Shown here: positions 30,831-43,743 of the stretch, piece by piece
How positions within the stretch are numbered: position 1 is the stretch's first letter
Layout of the letters: every line of letters begins with the position of its first letter
From: Blasia pusilla
Lineage: Eukaryota > Marchantiophyta > Marchantiopsida > Blasiales
Assembly (NCBI GenBank): GCA_050084515.1
Contig: CM114271.1
Coordinates: 16,740,001 to 16,804,000, forward strand
DNA: 64,000 nt
Direction of reading: 5' to 3'
Made by a program: the position numbers and the translations under genes
Notes under the pieces: generated by a model
Told to the model about the DNA's origin: nothing
Databases searched by the model: none
Seen by the model: the letters and a program-made list of their open reading frames with translations, nothing else

Positions 30831-32027
30831 AACTAACATAACACCTAATTCCATTTTGCTTTAAGATTTAATTGTACTTAATTTCTAACGTGTATTTTTT
30901 GTGTTATACAAAACTTGATGCATCATTCAAGTTAGTAGGGCTACGAGTAGATGCCGCTAGCTTGTGTGCATAAAGTTTCTTCCAATAAAGAGATTGTTTC
31001 TACTAAGGAGACATGTATAGAACATGAAGTCATTATCAATCTCATACATAAGATCATTAAGATATATCTTATTTTGTTTATATTCGAGCATCAATATTGT
31101 ACAAACAAGTTTATGCTTTGCATGAAGTCATTGTATGATGTAGAGTTCCATGAATATATAACAGTTTTTGAAAAAAATTATAGTCCAAGAAATAAATGAA
31201 GATGTAAGGGAATACAAACCCCCCTAACAAGAATAGTATTTTTTGCACTCACAAAGTATTCAAAAATTTGCTATGTGAGTGTAAAACGTTGTTAAGACTC
31301 ATTACTAACTCATAATGGAACCGCATGGTGACCTTTTTTCACAAGTATTTTTTGAGCTAATTACAAGTGTTTGCGTGTGTCAAAAAATGAACCTCTTGAC
31401 TCGTAAAGTACCACCAATTTATGAGTATAAAATCACTAGTTTGAAGTGCTTTGAGAGTATAATACTAAAATATTTATGAGTAGTTTGTGGCTCTTAGGAC
31501 ACATAAGAATTTCGTTAACCTAATAGTAATGCCTATGTTATTTATTCACCTCCAATTGAAATCCTATTTTAGCTGTAGCCGTATGAGTTTATCAGGAAAA
31601 TTCCCAACTTTTGTTCTGGTCTTACTAGTTTAATGGATTGTGAGATGCACACAAAAAAATTCATAAAATTAGAACTAAAATTATCTTTTAAAGAACTCAA
31701 AAAAAAAGAAAAAAAAAGAAAAATTATAAAACAAGTTTTGAAATTGAAAAGAGACATATAGCATCCAAACAACATATTGTATTGTAAGATACACAAACAT
31801 ATTTAAATCCATCATTGACCAAAATTTGTTTGATAAGTGAGTATAACAACATAAAGACACTGGACTAAAATATCATAATATTCTTAGAGTCATCAAAGAC
31901 TTTTAGTCCATTACCTTTATATCACTACTTCCTACTAGTATTTTGATGCTCATGTGATGCACTAGGCTAGAGAGATGGAGGTGAAAAGCAACGATGAAAA
32001 TTCCCCTTTAAGTATGAAATAAAAATC
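30831..32027. other. AT-rich gene-free stretch
   Basis: No supported gene; only small frames with AT-driven composition. Words such as GAGTAT and ACTCAC recur at 31220-31500. Confidence 0.5.
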
Positions 32028-32784
32028 ATCGCTACACAACATACATCGCTGACACCGAACACACACACACAAACACGCACGATCCCAAGCTAACTCATGA
32101 CACCCAAACACAGTGACGAGAAGTACCAAAATATTTCCAATAAAATAAGGTTAAATCTCTCTCACAACACCATAGCTCTCACATATATGCACTCTCACAT
32201 ATCTCTCTCAATGTCAAACCAAACCCACTCTCCTAATGAGAGGCTCGAGTTACACTCACAAGGCAAGGTACCATAGCTCCGCTGCCTCATGCGAAGAGAT
32301 TCAACATAGAGAGAATGAGCTCTCAAACTCTCTCTCCTTGAGGTATACCCCTCCCTTCTCCCAAGCTCTCTCCATGGTAACCTAGGCTCCCAAGTCATCT
32401 CCTTGGCTCTCGACCTGATGTAGGAGGTCAAGGGTCACTTCCCAAAATAGAAATCGACCACAGAGTCAAAATGGCAATTACCCAAAATAGTAAGTTCTTC
32501 AATATGGCTCCAAATGGGCCGAAACGAAGGGGAAACCTGTTATCTCACATTTCTCAGGGCCTCAGTAGGTCATCCTCGACCTCTTGAGTGTGTCCTCCAC
32601 TACTCGCAAAGGCGCTCTACTAGATCTTACCGATCTATCCTAAAAGATGTGACAATTATCGTGTGCATACATATTGCTATACAGCATACTTCGCTCTCAT
32701 CAAACACGCACACAAACACGCACGATCCCATGCTAAATCATGGCATCAAAACATAGAGGTGAGAAGTACCAAAATGTCTCCAAT
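32028..32784 (-). repeat. el2 3' terminal repeats A'-B-A
   Basis: Plus-strand order is A' (32028-32136), B (about 32137-32654), A (32655-32784). A' and A share GCTAYACARCATAC.TCGCT, AAACACGCACGATCCCA and GAGAAGTACCAAAAT, and both end in CCAAT. One is followed by B and the other by the purine tract. B ends GATGTGACA exactly as in el1. Confidence 0.8.
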
Positions 32785-32984
32785 CGCCCCCCTATCTAGT
32801 GGTTAGGTCCCTCTAACTCCATATAATTATCTATCCTTACCTACTATGACATACATCTCTAGGACGCTAAGAGCAAAAAGTTTGGGTGCTTATGTGGCCC
32901 CATCGTTAGTCGTCTTCTTGTCATCCATATTATAGACATAAGTCAAAATCTAGAACTACCTACTCTATGTACATCTGGGATTCA

Positions 32985-33452
32985 TCCATCGTCCATGAGG
33001 AACCCTAGTGAGAGGTGGCGTCAAACATGCCATATGCCATCCTCTCAAACACCCATCATAGACTAGCATAGTGGTTGCACCACGGGCGGAACAACACAAT
33101 AGACATCATAAGCCTATAAGAACTACTGCTAAACTTGGATCAACTTTACCATCAATGTTCGGAAGGTGACATGGCATATATTTATGCACATGTCCTTCCA
33201 AACCATACCATCGCGTTCCTCCAATAAGAAAATACCATATGGTAAAATCTCACACACTCTTAAGATAGTGCGCCCTGCAGTCACATCCAACGTCGTGGGT
33301 GCCGTTTGCTGTAAGTAGACATAGTCTCCCTGATGAAACCTCTGGATAGTAGGTCGATAACCATCTCCCCAAATAGTTGCATACCTCAACGTATCTCGAT
33401 GCTGCGCAATCGCCAAGTTCTCAAACGCCATGGAGATCAATCTCTGAAGCAA
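32985..33452 (-). pseudogene. el2 integrase tail and PHD finger
   Basis: The frame 33452-33129 has the integrase tail (FHQGDYVYLQQTAPTTLDV...ILPYGIFLLEERDGMVWKD). In a shifted frame the sequence continues with CLLC, VYDGC (third Cys lost), GWHMAC, PPL and WMNPRC. Five or six PHD ligands remain, and the last Cys missing from el1 is present here. Confidence 0.8.
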
Positions 33453-33461
33453 CTGAGCCCT

Positions 33462-34480
33462 CTAAGAACATACTTGCAACCATACATCAGGGTCATCAAG
33501 GTTCAACATCTCACCAACGTCTCGACAAATGGCCACAGGTAAATCTGGCTCTTGGCCAAAAAGTAGCAAGTACGGTGAGAAAGACGCTAAGGATGCCTTC
33601 CTGCTGAATCTTAATCCCATGGCCAACCACGGGAACAGGAGGTCCCAATCTCCTATGTGACCTCTCTGCAAGCCATACTTTCCAAATCCTCTCTTCATCG
33701 TCTGAATAACCTTCACCGCTAGTCCATCCCTCTCAGGATGATCTCGCGAAGTGGTGCGATGGTCGATCAGCGCCTCATCACACAAGGCCTGAAACTCCGC
33801 AAGGCTCTGTACCTTGGCCTATCAACACCTCAACTGGTACCCCATAATGACTTGACACTCAATCTAGGAAGGAATACGATACTCCCTCACGCTTTGTCAA
33901 GCAATGCAACCAACTCTATCCATTTTGAGAAGTGCTCAACCATCACCAACACATAACGACTATGGCGCTCTATCAAAGATAACGGTCCGGAAAAATCCAA
34001 ACTCCATCTATAACCTAAACTCATGATCGGAAGTGGATGCAATTGTAGATTTAGAGCATTGAATGATGCCCGGACCTGATCACAAACCATGCACACTCAC
34101 AACAAACTGTTGAATGTCAGTTTGCATCTTTTGCCCCCAATACTATATCTGGAACAAACTATATGTTTGCTTCACTCCAAAATGACCCAACTCCTCGTGG
34201 GCGTGACGCACCAAACGCGCTCTCTGTGAAGGATGAGGCACTACACGCACTCTACCATCCTCCCAAACTCGCAACACATATGTCCCCTCCCACCGGAACC
34301 GTCTGGCTCATTGTAGGATCTGATCCCGCTCTCTAGCACCCATTGTGCTCGCGATGCTGCCAGTACACAGATACTCCAAGACAACTTTATTGTCAAGAAT
34401 GTCTCAGCCACCTGTCGTCTCCTCATCGGCCTTTGGATCCAAGGACTCTCCATTTGACTTCGCCATCGAAGTCTTAGCAA
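33462..34480 (-). pseudogene. el2 integrase, broken
   Basis: Pieces 34480-34241 (linker), 34096-33887 (CMVCDQVRASF, YRWSLDFSGPL) and 33785-33462 (HPERDGLAVKVIQTMKRG, then LPVAICRDVGEML) correspond to the el1 integrase. A TAG near 34158 stands where el1 has CAG, and frame changes near 33830 disrupt the second acidic residue. Confidence 0.85.
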
Positions 34481-34481
34481 T

Positions 34482-35819
34482 CTAGCTGTCCATAGCCAAC
34501 CAACCTAAATAGGCTAACACGTGCCATCCTGGCACCAACTCCTCATCACTCTCACCATGCCAACAAGCTCTAGTCACATCTCGTTGACTCGAGCATGGAT
34601 TACGACTCAAACCATCTGCATCCTGGTTGAGCGTCCCAGGTCTATCCACCACTTGGAAGTCATACTCTTGCAACAAAAGAGCCCATCTCGCAAGCTTCCC
34701 TATAAGCTTGTCGGACTCCATCAACCACTTAAGTGGCTGATGATCAATAATGATGGTAAAGGGGTTGCCAAATAGATAAAACCTGAAATGTGCCAGCCCA
34801 CACTGTAGCCAAGCACTCACCCTCATATGAGCTATACTTTGCCTCTACAGCATTGTTTGAGCGACTAGTGTAAGCCACCACAAACTCTCTACCATCATCG
34901 TCATGTTGGGTGAGCACAACTCCAAGCCCCAACATGCTCTAATCAATATGCAACTGGAAAGGCCGCCCCGTGATCGGTCTCCTCAATATGGGCGCGGACG
35001 TCAATCTATCCTTGAGTAGCTGAAATACTCTCTCTTGCTCATCCCCCCAGTACCACTCCTGATCCACCTTGGTCAACAAGGTCAACAACTTCACAATCAA
35101 ACTGAAATCCTTGATGTATCGTCGATAGAAGTTTGCCAATCCCATGAATGCACGAACTCGACTCATATCTGTAGGATGTGGAATGCATGAAATAGCATAT
35201 ACTTTCATCAACTGCACACCAAGGCCCCATGGGTAAATTGTATGACCCGAGTACTCAATCTGGTCGTAGAAGAAGTTGCACTTGCCTAGATGTAGCTTCA
35301 GCCCATGTTACTGCAAGCATCCAAACACCTCCTCTAGTTGTCGCTCATGCTCCTCAACCGTGGCGCTAAAGACTACGATGTCATCAATGTAATACCTAGC
35401 AAAATCCAAACGTGCCAAGATCCTATCCATGACCCTATGAAACTCAATCGGGGCATTCTTTAACCCAAATGGTAAGAACCGCCACTGGTACAAGAAATCC
35501 TTCTTGTGAGGATCGATGCCCCAAAATTCCGTCTTGTGTCTGTCCTCCAATCTGATAGGCAATTGATGGTATCAAGCTCGAAGATCTAACAAATTGAAGA
35601 CCTTCGCATGCCCAATAGCATCAAAGATCTCCTCAGGGGTGGGCATGGTATACCTATCGGACTTTGTCTGCCGATTGATAGGTCGATAATCTCCACACAT
35701 CCGCCTATCCGTCCATGCACATCTTTCTTGGCGGGCATGATAGTGGCAAATGCATACTCTCCATGCGACATCTCTGCTAGTCTTGCTCCAACCAAGTCCT
35801 GGCTTCTACTCTGAATCAA
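34482..35819 (-). pseudogene. el2 reverse transcriptase and RNase H, broken
   Basis: RT pieces are 35819-35586 and 35562-35308, with FLPFGLKNAP and YYIDD intact. The thumb is 35217-34939, and RNase H is spread over 34935-34744 and 34826-34482 (YEGECLATVW, ITDHQPLKWLM, LNQDADGLSRNP). A stop replaces the Gly before YHQLPIR near 35572, and frameshifts occur near 35710 and 34790. Confidence 0.88.
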
Positions 35820-36326
35820 AGCCCTCTCCGTGTCACTGTATCTGTAGGGTCGTCAGAAGATCGGCGTATCACTCAACAACTCAATGCGGATCCTTAGACT
35901 CAACATACCCAAATCATGCATGGTACATGCAAAACAACTCCTATAATTCCTAAGGAACTGGTGTATTGGATGCTACTCTCCTCCTGCCAACTTAGGGCAC
36001 ATATCTAGCTCCCAAGTCTCCATCGTGACTACGGTAGGACTCTTCGGCGCAGTTTTTGGTGGTTGCTATGGTGCAACCCCATCTCGGTCAACAAAACTCG
36101 ACTGCTCCCTTGCAGCCAACTGCAAACTCTGATCTCCATGTGCAGAACCCGGAATCACGCTCGATGATGTGGCTATCATCTCTTGGCAAACTAGCAAAAT
36201 ATCCCAAGAAGTCCAAGGGTGTCTCTCTCGACCACCCTCGGTGTGTTGATCTCCTCGGATCTCGCCCCCAACCACTGCCTCAACCATCGCGATAGGCATG
36301 GGGCTCACCAATGCAATAGTTGTGAT

Positions 36327-37655
36327 CTATCGCATCCTCAAACGACGCTGCTCAGCTACTCCTAAGTTGAAAATCCATGTCAAGCAATTCAGGTCCATCG
36401 CATGAACCAAGATATGACGTCGTGATGCCTTTGATAGTGACGGGACTGTCGTCACTGCTGTGGGCAATCCCATCACTCGCTCTCGCTCATCGGTGTTAGG
36501 CTCCACCAACCGTTGTACTTGGTCATCCTACCCCAAGCAAGGTCCGGCCTCCTTGAATGCATAGGAAGTGAGAAAACTCACGAATGTGGGAAAGACTACT
36601 CGTGGCATGCCAATCTTGTTGACCACAGTCAACAACGGTCGATCATCGTGCCTCATTGCCTATGATCGACAATTAGGATCCACAATAGAATCCACCAAAA
36701 AATTGGAGGGGCGCTCCACTCTCGCATATGCCATTTGCCAAACCTCATGTGGGACCAAGTTGGTCCACCAAAGAGGCGGGCGACATGCACGTGAACCTAT
36801 ACTCGCCGCATCCAACAACACTGCTGAGTCAATCGATGCACGTACCTGATGTGCACTCATCACCACCTGTGACCTCGAATCTCCCAAGATCGACACATTC
36901 TCCAAAATGTATGTTGGAGAACGAGACTAATGCTCCTCCAAGTGCCGCAAAATCCGCATCATCTCCCAAAACAACCTGGACTGAGAGTCAGCTAACCCGC
37001 TACCTCGTCTAGCACTCGATTGGCCCTAACACGGCCAACCAGCAAAGACCAAATCTATGGTCCCTACCCGCTCCAAGTCTTGCGCCCCCAACAATGAAAT
37101 ATCCCTCGGTAGGGAACTCTCGTATTCCTCGACGGAGGATACCAGAGTCTCCTACCGAGGGAACTCTGGTAATTATACCATATGGTGAAGTGAAGCATGC
37201 CTCGCAACATCATCCACCTCAACGTATAGGTAGTGTTGCACGTGCACTCATGGCTGCTAAACAACAACTAAGCTAGTGCTAATTCCTCCAAAGAGATTCA
37301 GCACGTGAATAACCTCCTCTGGGATGCACCACACAATCAGAGTGGTATCCAGAGGGATCATAGTAGCACTCCTTGCTACCTCAGGTTCCTCTGACCGGTC
37401 ACGCTCTAGTGCAAATGTCTCGCTCCAGGTGTGCACATGCTTAGCGGCTAAGCGTCGGAGCTCCTCAGTCGAGCCCCAAAGTGGCACCTCTCCTCCACGA
37501 AATGATGCCGCTACCATGACACTCCTCTCCATAGAAATGTTTGGAACGGGAGTGTCCTCTACATGGATATGTCCCTCAATCAAATCACTAGGCCAAGTGA
37601 TGGGGCTGCTAAATGCTGCTAAGGTCGCCATCTCTCCTCGCCGTTGCTCGATCAC
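36327..37655 (-). pseudogene. el2 DNA methyltransferase, decayed
   Basis: The start is collinear with el1 (MATLAAF...). Motif I reads LFGGISTSL near 37275, then a stop. Motif IV is GWPC followed by TAG near 37030, where el1 has CAG (Gln). FWEMMRILRHL follows, then motif VI YILENVSILGD on the frame 36905-36660, motif VIII IGSRACRPPLWWTNL, and a motif X-like segment SRRHILVHAMDLNCLTWI (36509-36327). Between motifs I and IV the sequence has diverged, with a small inverted repeat (CCCTCGGTAGG/CCTACCGAGGG, 37103-37164). Its presence in the same slot shows that the methyltransferase was inherited with the family. Confidence 0.9.
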
Positions 37656-37792
37656 TGCACCTATGAATCAAACTGGTAATGAGCTAAGGTGCCTATCACC
37701 TGACTGCCATCTTGGTCTGTAGGATGCTAACTCCTCCCAATAATCTAGGAAAACCCCACCGGATATAATACTGCTCCACCAACCAAGACATC

Positions 37793-38158
37793 TTAGGACT
37801 CTGCATCGGTCATTATCGCCTTGGCTCGCACCACAGACTCATCTATAGGATGTCTCAGGAGAATCCTCACCACAACCTCATGTCGGGTGATATACTGTGT
37901 GGTACTCGCTCCACCCAAGGATGTTTGTATTCGGAATGGACAACGCTCCACATTGGCTCTCGTTAAGCCCAATCCTCTGAATGTCGCTTTCCCCAACATC
38001 AGGGGTTGCGCTCTCGAATCCAATAGGACACGTTGCGGACTAAAAACTCTACCTCCTGGACTTACCAAGTGGAAGACCTCTCCCCAGTTATCCAGCAACA
38101 CAACACTACGAGAAGCCATGGCATGCTCTATCAAGGGTCTAGCAGGCATCTCCGCCAT
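37793..38158 (-). pseudogene. el2 aspartic protease, active site mutated
   Basis: The frame 38158-37793 matches the el1 protease (VLLDSRAQPLMLGKATF). The Gly of the D-S-G-A active site is Arg. It lies directly upstream of the methyltransferase. Confidence 0.85.
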
Positions 38159-38979
38159 CCTAGTAGTCGCGGCCTACCATGAATCTGGCGTGGACGGCCT
38201 GAGCATAATCTCCAAGGGCACATCCATCACCTTCTCTGCAATTACGCCTAAGTGTGACGCGGGAACACCAAGTCCACACTCACATAGCGTAGCGGCCAAC
38301 CCAAAACCTCGACGGGCATACCTCCCAATGTCATGACATCAGAGGCAGAAAATAAAGAAGAGCGGTACACAACAGTGGCCGCCCCCAACAACGGGCTCTA
38401 TACATGCTCCTCCTGAGCATCAAAAATAGGAGTCATCGCTCTTGCTTCTCCCATTGCCCTCCATGCCTACACACCAACAACATCACCAACTCTCCGGGAA
38501 CTCTGATCAAGACCCATTGATGGGATCCTCCTTGCCTCAGACAATATGAAAGATTGAGGAAGTCTAGTCTATTTCTTGGCTTCCCCTCGTTGGGGATCCA
38601 ACCCTACGGTTGTTCCACGCATAACAATTGCAACTGCCTCCATCTAGGCAACCCCGCACATCCAACCAAGATCCTCCATATCTCTGGCTGCTCCATAAGA
38701 CGTCGATGCCACGGATTTGGCATTGGGTAGCCTCAATGCCATAGCGGCAATTTGTTGCTGTAACTATAATCTGAGCAGCCATCCCAACCTCACGCCTAGC
38801 ATCTCCCTCATCACGTCTAGGTGGTGGGACTCTACCTCCTCCATAGGCAACTTCACCATCCCCTCGGGAAAATTCAGCTCCTCTTCCTCCAACGGGATCA
38901 CCTTGTGCACGACCTCTAAGCCCACCCGGACCGGCAACTTGCTGTGGTGCCCTCTCTGGCCCTCGATCCGGACATAACA

Positions 38980-39960
38980 TGAGGTGTAAGCTAAAACACC
39001 TGGCGGATGTGTGACCGTACCTTTGACAATAGTCACACTAATAACTTCTTGGTGCAGCACCATCTCCTCCTCCATGTTGAGGCACGCGTCCATGACCCTG
39101 ACAAGTGCAATCGCGATGGTGATGGGCTCCACCACATGCCCAACAAATAATCATAGGCAATTGTTGCTGAGTCGTATATGAAGGCACAAGTCTATGTGGC
39201 ACAACCACCGAGTATCCTCTATGAGCTTCTGGTGCCACAGACCTATCTCAGAATACACGTTGCTCCAATGGTGGTGTAAGCAATCATGACTACTCTCGCC
39301 CAAAACTCATGGTGGCTACGCTCTCCTCCGCCATGTTGCGCTCAATATTCTTGGTGGTTCCTAAAAAAAACTCTCAACATAGGTGAGGCGTTCATAAGAA
39401 GCACCCCCTCCCGCACCCATGTCCGCAAGGTTCGGTCCAGGATCGCGTACCATGACTAGATAGTCCGGGACTGTATCATCCCCTGAGTGATGTTAATCAA
39501 TTGTTACAAGCGAGTGTAGGCCTAACGGAAACTCTCACCCGGGAACCTCTGAAAGTCGTGGATGCTCCGTAACTTCTCCGTCCGTACCCCCTAGTAGCTC
39601 GTCTGCAACTCAGCGAAGAACTCAACCACGAGGTTGAACCAGGGATGAACCCACCTAGACGGTGCAACTGCTCCAGTATGAGTTAACCCTCCTAAAACAT
39701 CACTGGAGGAAGAGGAAGTAGCCTCTCATGACTTCTCCTCCTCATCTGGTAACGGCTCTGTCCATGACACATAGTGTGGGTCATAGTAGAGTCGCCATAC
39801 CTCTATCTCTTGGGCATATCTGTGGGAGAAGTCATTGTAATCGTCCATGGGTGCCCCCTCTAGGTGCTGGAACATATCGTTCCATGTAAATGGGTTGAAC
39901 TCTCTATAGTTCTTAGCCCAAAATGATGCCGTGATGACTCTCGTGCCCCTCTGACGCGAT
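38980..39960 (-). pseudogene. el2 gag with zinc knuckle
   Basis: Broken frames on the minus strand match the el1 gag core (WYAILDRTLRTWVREGVLL). Near 39160 is the complete knuckle CWACGGAHHHRDC, with Cx2Cx3Hx4C spacing. Frames 39135-38564 beyond it are Gly/Glu-rich and broken. Confidence 0.7.
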
Positions 39961-41436
39961 CACTCTCAACCTCATGAGTTGTCAATCACTCAAACTAACA
40001 TGCGGCACTCAATCTACACTCTCTCTCACTGAGAAGTGTGTTGTGCGGCAACAAGCAGCGTGGTGCGGAAAATCAACTATTGTCCTATCATCTCATGACC
40101 AACACATACCCTTAACTTTGGACATCCCACACACGTCTATGTCCCCTAAACCCATACATCAACGATGCTCTTAGCATCTGCATGAAATCCAATATCCCAC
40201 ATAACTACCCAATATCTGAAATTTCCTAACATGTACAGGCAAAAGACCAGAATGGGTAAACTGGACAAATGTCGATCGCTCCTTAGTAAATGAAAAAATC
40301 CAACTCGATCATGATGAAAAAATCCTCCAATCAGCAAGTCGTACCCCTCTGGTACTGACGATGCTCAAATCTCCTCATTATGTGGTGCGAATCCAGCGAT
40401 ACGGTGCGGCAGTGGCGGCACGGAACGACTACAAAATGGCACGACACTCGATAATGGGATACGACACTCTACGGCATACCCTCCTCAATCAACAATACAC
40501 ACGCTCTACACCTTAGTGAAGGAGTGGCTCTGCGATCGAGACGATGCAATGCGGCCACAAGCGGCACGATGTGGAAATCGGCAGTGCGTTGCGGCTACGG
40601 GCGTCACGGCACGATACTCGATCATCGTCGAGCGGCTACCAATCACAACATAGCAGAATGAAATGAAAACTCTAACGCCATCAACCTGAGGTTACTTGCC
40701 ATCACTAGTTGATGACGAAACTTCGATGACGGCGGCAGCCACAACAAAGTACATGGTGGCGGCTCAAGTCAAAGAATCAATGGTCGTCGTGGAAGACCGT
40801 CTACTCCATAATGGCGGAAATGGAAATGGCAACCAACGGCGAACAACGGCCGAACGCGACTCTAAGCGGCGCTAGACGGCGGCGAGGGCCGACGGTCGAC
40901 GGCGGATGGCGGACAACGATGGCGGACCATCGACGGTGATGGTTAATCGTTGACTACGGACCATTGATGGTGACTATGACGACGACGGCCTCCACCGGTG
41001 CGGCGGCTAGTCTAGGGTTTGAACAATTTTATCCTAAAAATGGCCTAGCAATGGCAGTTTTGCAAGATCAACCATAACTTTTTGCTCACAGCTCAGAATT
41101 GCGCACCATCTTTCCATAACGTGCCCAACTTCAAGATCTACGACAACCTCTAAATTTTTTTTCATTCGACTTTTCCACAAAAATTGACGGGAACTGTCAC
41201 GTAGTCGTTCAAATCTGCACTCCTATGACAAAATCGGCATGGCTTCCGCGCTAATTTCTTCCACAAAAAATTTCAGACCTGTAAAATCACAAACCAGCAA
41301 GCTACTTGGTGCTCCCGAGCACTAGAATGGGAAAATCCACCCCCAAACTTCATCTCTAAAGAAATTTGGGCAGCGCTTCCGTGCGCCACTCTTCCACACA
41401 AAATCAACCAATTTTTTGTATGGAAGAGTGGCTACC
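39961..41436 (-). other. el2 leader
   Basis: GC-rich stretch with GGCGGC and GACGGCG runs (40840-41000) and no supported ORF. CGCTTCCGTGCGCCACTCTTCC near 41374 matches the el1 leader (CGCTTCCGCCCACGGCCTTCC near 24610). Confidence 0.55.
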
Positions 41437-41500
41437 TGTCCTCCACTACTTGCGAAGGCGCTCTAGTAGATCTCACAGATCTATCCTAAAAGACGTGACA

Positions 41501-43380
41501 AGATATTTGTTTTAAGGAATTCCTTGCAAAATTAATTTAACACGAAATTTTTTTTGTTTTCCAATCAATCACTTAAAGTATGACATTTAATTTTTTGGGT
41601 TAGAAATATTTGATGATAAATTTTGGACCAAGAAAATGTGACAAGGAAAAATTTTATGAGATGTATGTCTAATTTGAGAAATTTCCTATGATAGTGATTT
41701 GACTTGAGAAAAAAATTGGGTGGATATTCCAAATTAAAATTTAACCTGACATGAATTCTTTTGGTTGGATATTTCTTATGAAAAAAATATGACTGAACAT
41801 TTTACGGTTGGGCGTTGAAGGGGGACTATTCTAGGGATAGATATTTGACACCCAATTTTATTGATTGAATATCTATAGCAAGGAAATGTGAAGTGAATCT
41901 TTTTCTGATCGAAACTTTGTTTGATTAGTACATAATTTTTCCAAATATTCGGATCCGTTTTAAAAATCTCAAAATCTCTTGATTTCTTCACAAATCATGA
42001 AGTTGGTATGAAAATTTGATCATTGATGTCTAATAGTTCATATGTCAAGTGCTAGTTTTGATCTGTCCATACTTTTAACTAGAGCACTGTAAGGATGCAA
42101 AACTACTTCATAACAAGTTAGTTTCAAATTCTCTGATTTTTACACAAAAGAAAAATTCCTCTTGCTCATTAATTTGAGTTGCTTTAAAGTTGAAAGGAAA
42201 AGTGACCCCCCAAAGAATCAAAATAAACTTTCAAATTATGAAATAAATGGAAAAGTCCCAATAATTCGGGTTGGAATTCTTTGAGAGCTAAATTCATAAA
42301 AGCCTAATAAATAAAACATACATCAGATCCTTTGGAAAATACAGCCATTCATTCCTACAGGTTTCTTCCATTTCAATTTTTTTTCCTTTGTTACCATTAT
42401 TATGCACTTGGGTGGAAAGATGGAAAAAGATATGGTAGAGAAAAAGAAAAGGCAATGAAAAAAATCTAATGACATAGTAAGTATATAAAATTTTGGTAAG
42501 GAAAAATGGAAAGAATAAAATGAGGAATTTTTTCCCACATATGAGTATGAAGAAAATTACGAAAGTGTTTGGCTAGATCAAGTGACAATTCTAAGTGAAA
42601 ATTTCTAATTAGAATATTTCTAGAATATGTTCTAATATGTATTTCAAGAAACTATTTTTACTTACAATTTCTAGAGTCCATCCTACACTTGAAATTCCTC
42701 AAATTATTTCCATCCATGAAAATATAATACATGTATATTTTTGCAATTTCAAGTATCTCGTCCAATAAAGTTTGATTATGGAAAATCTTTGGGTTCTGAT
42801 TTTTAATTCTTGTTTTTTGTAATAGCCAAGATTAATGCTGTAATTTATGTTAAAGTAAATACCAAATTTACTTTAACAAAAATTTTCAGTATTTTCTTCA
42901 TTAAAAATATTATTTCTTGAATTTTAGGACTGTTAAAATTTTTTATTTCTTATTTCTCGTGCATGGACCATCAAACTTATCATAAATAATCAAGGAAATT
43001 TTTTCGCATATTTTGGAGCGTCTCAAAAAATTCATTAAAAAATGAGGTTTTCTCTTTAATTTATAAAAATTTCCCAAAAAAGGATGGACAAGATATTTAG
43101 TAGGCTAAAAATAGTCTACCCAGAATAAAACAACTAGTCGATTGATCCTTGATAAAATAATTTATGCGAAAAATATATATATTCTATTATTGGTATTTTT
43201 AATTTTTGATAAAGGTCTCAAATAATGCCACATGGCAAGGCTTTATCCTTATAATTCACAAATTTGACAAAGGATTGCTTCAATTAAAAAAAAGTTCATT
43301 TTTTCTGGTTGAATTATATCGTAAGATCTACAAGCTATCTGCAAATGTATGATCTTATTAGTGGTGTGATCAATAATGAC
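41501..43380. other. AT-rich gene-free stretch
   Basis: Very AT-rich, no supported gene. Nothing recognisable beyond homopolymer runs. Confidence 0.55.
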
Positions 43381-43518
43381 ATAAGTTGTAGGAGACACGA
43401 TAACTACAACTTATACCATTGGATGCTGACGACATTGAATGTGATGGCGCAATGCACTATTTTACGAGTACAAGAGGTTTTACCTTCAAAAGTCCTTGTT
43501 TTATAGGGTCATGATGGT

Positions 43519-43743
43519 ATGATTTGGAAAGATTCTATGCTTAATGTTTCACTCTATCATCTTCCAAACATTGATAGGAGTGTTGATCCAATGATTCATG
43601 TGAGTTGGAGATGCATATTGTGTGGGGTTGCTACAGGAGCAACCATAATGCTAGTATATGATGAGTTTTTTCAAGGATGGCATGTGTTGTGTTTAATGCC
43701 AACTCAAGAATGGTTCCTTCGGGATGTTGGGTTTTATTTCTAG
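43519..43743 (+). pseudogene. el3 PHD finger relic
   Basis: Reads CILCGVATGATIMLVYDEF, then GWHVLC, matching the el1 finger. The first two Cys, the His and the fifth Cys persist; the third, fourth and sixth are lost. Confidence 0.75.

Larger units (their letters stand above)
32028..41500 (-). mobile_element. el2: second methyltransferase/PHD Ty3/gypsy element, more decayed
   Basis: Same orientation and domain order as el1: gag and zinc knuckle (about 39960-38980), protease (38158-37793), methyltransferase (37655-36327), RT (35819-35308), RT-RNase H (35230-34482), integrase (34480-33129), PHD finger (33150-32985), purine tract (about 32785), and repeats A (32655-32784), B (about 32137-32654), A' (32028-32136). 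The 5' side keeps only 64 bp of repeat B (41437-41500, ending GACGTGACA). It has more stops and frameshifts than el1 and no clear target duplication. It is an independent, older insertion, since its LTR sequence has diverged strongly from el1. Confidence 0.88.

Noticed and set aside
37100-37180. Small inverted repeat in the el2 methyltransferase as an inserted MITE
   Set aside because: The surrounding bases can be aligned to el1 through this region, so it is more likely decayed coding sequence.
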